Shown here: piece by piece, positions 61,103 through 64,000 of the stretch
How positions within the stretch are numbered: position 1 is the stretch's first letter
Layout: each line of letters starts with the position of its first letter
DNA from: Paenalcaligenes hermetiae
Lineage (GTDB): Bacteria; Pseudomonadota; Gammaproteobacteria; Burkholderiales; Burkholderiaceae_B
Length of the DNA: 64,000 nucleotides
Assembly (NCBI RefSeq): GCF_039543645.1
Contig: NZ_BAABKD010000009.1
Coordinates: 124,001 to 188,000, forward strand
Direction of reading: 5' to 3'
The notes under the pieces: generated by a model
What the model was told of the DNA's origin: nothing
What the model saw: the letters and a program-made list of their open reading frames with translations, nothing else
Database searches by the model: none
Position numbers and translations under genes: made by a program

Positions 61103-61169
61103 ACTGATGATGCCTGCTAAAATAAGCAGTTAATTCAACCATTATAGCGCAAAGCCAACTAATTGCATC

Positions 61170-61895
61170 ATGAATTCTGAAAAAAACCCAAAAAACTTTG
61201 GTCATATTAAAAGTTTTGTCTCTCACCGTGCCCACATGACGCCGAGTCAGCGCGATGCGTTTGAGCGACTTATGCCTGTATGGGGGCTTCCCTATCAGGA
61301 TCACACCCTTGATCTCGAAGCCACCTTTAAACGCCAAGCCCCTACTATTCTTGAGATTGGCTTTGGCATGGGGGAAACAACCCTAAAAATCGCTCAAGCC
61401 CGCCCCGAGGATAATTTTCTCGGCGTGGAAGTTTTTCCTTCTGGTGTGGGTGCTTTACTAAAGCGCATCGAAGAACACCAGGTCGAAAACATTCGTATTA
61501 TCCAACACGATGCGGTTGAAGTCCTGCGCGATATGATCTTGCCCGCTACACTTGCGGGCGTGCATATTTATTTCCCTGACCCGTGGCCTAAAAAGCGTCA
61601 CCATAAGCGGCGCCTAATCCAGCCTCCATTTGTGCAACTACTAGCAAGTCGCCTAGCTCCTGGTGGCTACATTCACTGCGCTACAGATTGGGAAAACTAT
61701 GCAGAGCAAATGTTAGAGGTCCTCTCGCAAAGCCCGCTACTTACCAATCAGCATGATGGCTTTGCCCCCCGTCCAGACTATCGCCCTCAAACTAAATTTG
61801 AGACCCGCGGGCTACGTTTAGGTCATGGCGTATGGGATTTGATCTTTACCCGAAACCAACACCCCAATCCCGACACCCTCATCTTGGAGAAATAG
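61170..61895 (+). CDS. trmB: tRNA (guanine-N7)-methyltransferase
   Basis: A 241-residue SAM-dependent methyltransferase that makes m7G46 in the tRNA variable loop. It shows the SAM site PTILEIGFGMGETTLKIAQ, EVFPSGVGALLKRIEE, the catalytic DPWPKKRHHKRRLIQPPFVQLLA block, and TKFETRGLRLGHGVWDLIF near the C-terminus. Length is standard. It begins 68 bases downstream of the tRNA-Gly gene on the opposite strand. Its stop (TAG) is directly followed by the thiS ATG, which suggests coupled translation. Confidence 0.97.
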   Translation: MNSEKNPKNFGHIKSFVSHRAHMTPSQRDAFERLMPVWGLPYQDHTLDLEATFKRQAPTILEIGFGMGETTLKIAQARPEDNFLGVEVFPSGVGALLKRIEEHQVENIRIIQHDAVEVLRDMILPATLAGVHIYFPDPWPKKRHHKRRLIQPPFVQLLASRLAPGGYIHCATDWENYAEQMLEVLSQSPLLTNQHDGFAPRPDYRPQTKFETRGLRLGHGVWDLIFTRNQHPNPDTLILEK

Positions 61896-62093
61896 ATGAA
61901 CATCATTCTCAATGGTAAAAACCACCAAAGTCAGGCTGCAACCGTTTTTGAGCTCATCGAAGAACTCGGCTACGTGGGAAAGCGTATTGCCGTGGAACTT
62001 AACGGTGAAATTGTCCCCAAAAGCCAGCATGCAACCACGGCCTTAAACGAAAATGACCAATTAGAAATTGTCGTAGCAGTCGGGGGAGGCTAA
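61896..62093 (+). CDS. thiS: Sulfur carrier protein ThiS
   Basis: A 65-residue ubiquitin-fold protein whose C-terminus ends VVAVGGG, giving the Gly-Gly tail that is adenylated and thiocarboxylated in thiazole synthesis for thiamine. The ATG abuts the trmB stop with GGAG upstream (CTTGGAGAAATAGATG). Normally thiG follows; here the next gene is a BON-LysM protein, so the thiazole synthase is encoded elsewhere. Length and tail are typical; no thiF-like gene is visible. Confidence 0.92.
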   Translation: MNIILNGKNHQSQAATVFELIEELGYVGKRIAVELNGEIVPKSQHATTALNENDQLEIVVAVGGG

Positions 62094-62204
62094 GCGTCTC
62101 TAACAATCATTAACAATACCTCTGTAACACTTTTAACACAGAGTGCGCATAATAGTAGGTAATGGCGTTTTCACTAACGCCCCACCCACAATTAGGAGTC
62201 CATA

Positions 62205-62651
62205 ATGAGCGTTTTTAGCTTTTTAAAAAATGTTGGCGCCAAAATCCTAGGTAGCTCTGATACCACACCTGCCACCCCCGATGAGCTCAAAAAAGAACTC
62301 GCCAAACACCAGCTCGATGCAGAGGGCATCGAAGTACAAGTCGACGGCGACAAAGTCACTGTAACAGGCCCCGCCGCCTCTACCGAACAAGCAGAAAAAA
62401 TCGTCCTCGCTCTGGGCAATACCATGGGTGTTTCCTCCGTCGAGAACAAACTAGATGTTGCCCAACCTGCTGCCGAAGCGCGCATGTATACCGTAAAATC
62501 CGGCGACACACTATGGAAAATTGCCGAAGAAATGTACGGTAAAGGCAATGGCGCCAAATACAATGTCATTTTTGAGGCCAACACGCCTATGTTGTCCCAC
62601 CCAGATAAAATCTATCCTGGACAGGTTTTACGTATCCCTGAACTTGGCTAA
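62205..62651 (+). CDS. BON-LysM protein, potassium-binding Kbp/YgaU type
   Basis: A 148-residue cytoplasmic protein with a BON domain (about 25-90, GIEVQVDGDKVTVTGPAAS) and a C-terminal LysM domain (about 95-145, MYTVKSGDTLWKIAEEMYG ending KIYPGQVLRIPEL). This order and length match YgaU/Kbp, a potassium-binding protein of E. coli. No signal peptide is present, so peptidoglycan binding is unlikely. Its own ATG has AGGAG 7 bases upstream. A bidirectional terminator follows. The role here, potassium-related, is inference by family. Confidence 0.92.
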   Translation: MSVFSFLKNVGAKILGSSDTTPATPDELKKELAKHQLDAEGIEVQVDGDKVTVTGPAASTEQAEKIVLALGNTMGVSSVENKLDVAQPAAEARMYTVKSGDTLWKIAEEMYGKGNGAKYNVIFEANTPMLSHPDKIYPGQVLRIPELG

Positions 62652-62681
62652 TTTTTGTTTTACCCCTCGGATTTCAGGTGT

Positions 62682-62722
62682 AAAAAAACCCCAATCGTCT
62701 AAAGCGAACTGGGGTTTTTTAT
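62682..62722. terminator. Bidirectional terminator between the BON-LysM gene and ffh
   Basis: Stem AAAAAACCCCA / TGGGGTTTTTT (62683-62693 and 62710-62720) with a 16-base loop, T runs on both strands. It ends the plus-strand gene and the minus-strand ffh. Confidence 0.9.
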
Positions 62723-62735
62723 TAAAGGGCAGCCT

Positions 62736-64000
62736 TTAGCGGCGACGCTTGCCTTTGCCTTTGCCACGGCCACCACGCCCACCGCCTAGCAGGCCGCCAA
62801 GCCCACTCATCATGCCACCGCCCATGCCGCCCCCGGCTAAACCACCCAAACCGCCTAGGCCACCCATGGCGCGCATCATTTTTGCCATACCGCCGCCCTT
62901 CATCTTTTTCATCACACCTTGCATTTGCTCAAACTGCTTTAACAGCTGATTGACCTCTTGGACGGGCACGCCCGCTCCCATTGCAATACGCCGTTTGCGC
63001 GATGCTTTGATTAGCTCCGGTTTGGCGCGCTCTTCGGGCGTCATCGAATTAATGATGCCCTCGGTGCGACGAATGTGCTTGTCTGCTTCACCACCTTGTA
63101 ATTGCTCGGCTGCAGAAGCAAATTGTGCGGGCAGTTTTTTTAGTAATGAGCCCATATCGCCCATTTTTTTCACTTGTTGAAGCTGATCTTTAAAATCATT
63201 CAAATCAAACCGGTCACCCGCTTTGATCTTTTGGGCCATTTTTTCAGCTTCAGCAATGTCAATATTGCGCTGAGCTTGCTCGACCAAGCTCACAATATCG
63301 CCCATACCTAAAATGCGCTGCGCCATGCGCTCTGGGTGAAAAGGCTCTAGACCATCTAGCTTTTCTGACACCCCAACAAACTTCAGAGGCTTGCCGGTGA
63401 TATGTCGAACAGATAGCGCCGCTCCCCCACGCGAATCACCATCTAGCTTAGTGAGTACCACCCCGGTTAATGGCAATACCTCGGCAAAAGCTTTAGCCAC
63501 ATTCACCGCATCCTGCCCCTGCATGGCATCCACCACAAACAGGGTTTCAATGGGATTCACCGTGTCATAAAGCAGGCGTATTTCCTGCATCATGGCCTCA
63601 TCAATACCTAAACGACCGGCCGTATCCACAATCAACACATCATAGTGATGGCGACGTGCATGATCCACGGCGCGCAGAGCAATCTCTTTAGGTTGCTCGG
63701 AAGAGCTGGAAGGCAAAAAATCCACGCCAACCTGTGCCGCTACGGTTTCCAGCTGATCAATCGCGGCGGGGCGATACACGTCCGCACTCACGACCAGCAC
63801 TTTCTTTTTGCCCGTTTTACGGCCATTTTGTACATGACCGCCATCGGCGAGCCATTTAGCAAGCTTACCCGTTGTAGTGGTTTTACCCGCCCCTTGAAGC
63901 CCTGCCATTAAAATAACAGCAGGAGGCTGGGTGGCAAGGGATAACTCAGCGGCCTGCTCGCCTAAATCCCCTCCCATTAAGCTTGTCAACTCTTTATGAA
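62736..64000 (-). CDS. ffh: Signal recognition particle protein Ffh (5' end beyond window)
   Basis: The C-terminal 421 residues of the SRP GTPase, which targets membrane proteins to FtsY and the Sec translocon. The frame runs off the right edge (HKELTSLMGG just inside), so most of the N-domain is outside; a TTG at 63989 is not a true start. Visible motifs: GLQGAGKTTTTGKLAKWL (P-loop), DTAGRLGIDEAMMQE, TKLDGDSRGGAALS, and the methionine-rich M domain, with SRP-RNA binding region GSRKRRIAMGAGVPVQEVN-like SRKRRIAMGAGVPVQEVNQ. The C-terminus is unusually rich in Gly and Met and ends in a basic KGKGKRRR stretch. Confidence 0.97.
   Translation of the reverse strand, partial: HKELTSLMGGDLGEQAAELSLATQPPAVILMAGLQGAGKTTTTGKLAKWLADGGHVQNGRKTGKKKVLVVSADVYRPAAIDQLETVAAQVGVDFLPSSSSEQPKEIALRAVDHARRHHYDVLIVDTAGRLGIDEAMMQEIRLLYDTVNPIETLFVVDAMQGQDAVNVAKAFAEVLPLTGVVLTKLDGDSRGGAALSVRHITGKPLKFVGVSEKLDGLEPFHPERMAQRILGMGDIVSLVEQAQRNIDIAEAEKMAQKIKAGDRFDLNDFKDQLQQVKKMGDMGSLLKKLPAQFASAAEQLQGGEADKHIRRTEGIINSMTPEERAKPELIKASRKRRIAMGAGVPVQEVNQLLKQFEQMQGVMKKMKGGGMAKMMRAMGGLGGLGGLAGGGMGGGMMSGLGGLLGGGRGGRGKGKGKRRR

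Noticed and set aside
1..64000. Mobile elements, prophage, CRISPR arrays, integrons
   Set aside because: No transposase, integrase, phage structural gene, spaced direct repeats or cassette sites were seen; the only tRNA genes show no adjacent integrase.

Overview
The window is a stretch of bacterial chromosome with dense, operon-like gene packing and a G+C content of roughly one half by eye. The gene orders prs-rplY-pth-ychF preceded by ispE and tRNA-Gln, mrp/tamA/tamB/dcd, and the fds-type NAD-dependent formate dehydrogenase operon with fdhD and fdsD all point to Betaproteobacteria, Burkholderiales, most likely family Alcaligenaceae (Bordetella/Alcaligenes/Paenalcaligenes relatives). I see no insertion sequence, prophage, integron, rRNA operon or CRISPR array. 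The left edge cuts fdsA and the right edge cuts ffh.

Layout. (1) 1-2654: end of the formate dehydrogenase operon (fdsA, fdhD, fdsD). (2) 2643-7160: stress and low-oxygen genes: a BAAT-fold hydrolase that seems to lack its catalytic triad, a universal stress protein behind a perfect FNR/ANR box, a DUF442 sulfurtransferase-like protein, a truncated haemoglobin, a dihaem cytochrome c peroxidase, an AhpD-like protein, and a two-cysteine ArsR regulator with a perfect palindromic operator. (3) 7268-15040: a long minus-strand housekeeping series: TPR protein, lolB, ispE, tRNA-Gln, prs, rplY, pth, CPBP protease, ychF. (4) 15124-21062: mutM, then an MBL-fold/FAD monooxygenase/DUF2783 operon, a PAP2 phosphatase and a GlcD-like FAD oxidoreductase. 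(5) 21155-31999: a surface polysaccharide locus: phosphomannomutase, a GT4-GT4 fusion, two more GT4 enzymes, an MVF flippase, UDP-GlcNAc 4-epimerase, UDP-HexNAc 6-dehydrogenase and a WecA/WbpL-type initiating transferase. Together these can make UDP-GalNAcA and build and flip a lipid-linked glycan, but no polymerase is present. (6) 32211-36393: tautomerase, LysR regulator and hyi-garR-glycerate kinase, which carry hydroxypyruvate/tartronate semialdehyde to glycerate phosphate. (7) 36394-40390: a likely free-standing small RNA, coq7, an OsmC protein, thyA and a DHFR-aminotransferase fusion. (8) 40468-51411: a seven-gene minus-strand run: mrp, tamA, tamB, dcd, Orn/Lys/Arg decarboxylase, a YhiN flavoprotein and gcvH. 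(9) 51499-55013: a small membrane protein, metG and a cation diffusion facilitator. (10) 55010-61010: a catabolic cluster: PaaX-family regulator, carboxylesterase, two-component flavin monooxygenase with its reductase, NicX-like dioxygenase and EthD protein. (11) 61029-64000: tRNA-Gly, trmB, thiS, a BON-LysM protein and ffh.

The observations I rate highest are the following. A predicted small RNA of about 150 nt downstream of coq7 has a near-consensus promoter, a strong terminator and a hairpin loop carrying the anti-Shine-Dalgarno sequence. Dihydrofolate reductase is fused in frame to a YbdL-like aminotransferase. A PaaX/NicX cluster suggests breakdown of an N-heteroaromatic or related aromatic compound. 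Two genes (BAAT and MBL folds) keep the fold but have lost key catalytic residues. All functional statements rest on reading the sequence and on recalled family knowledge; no database search was run.
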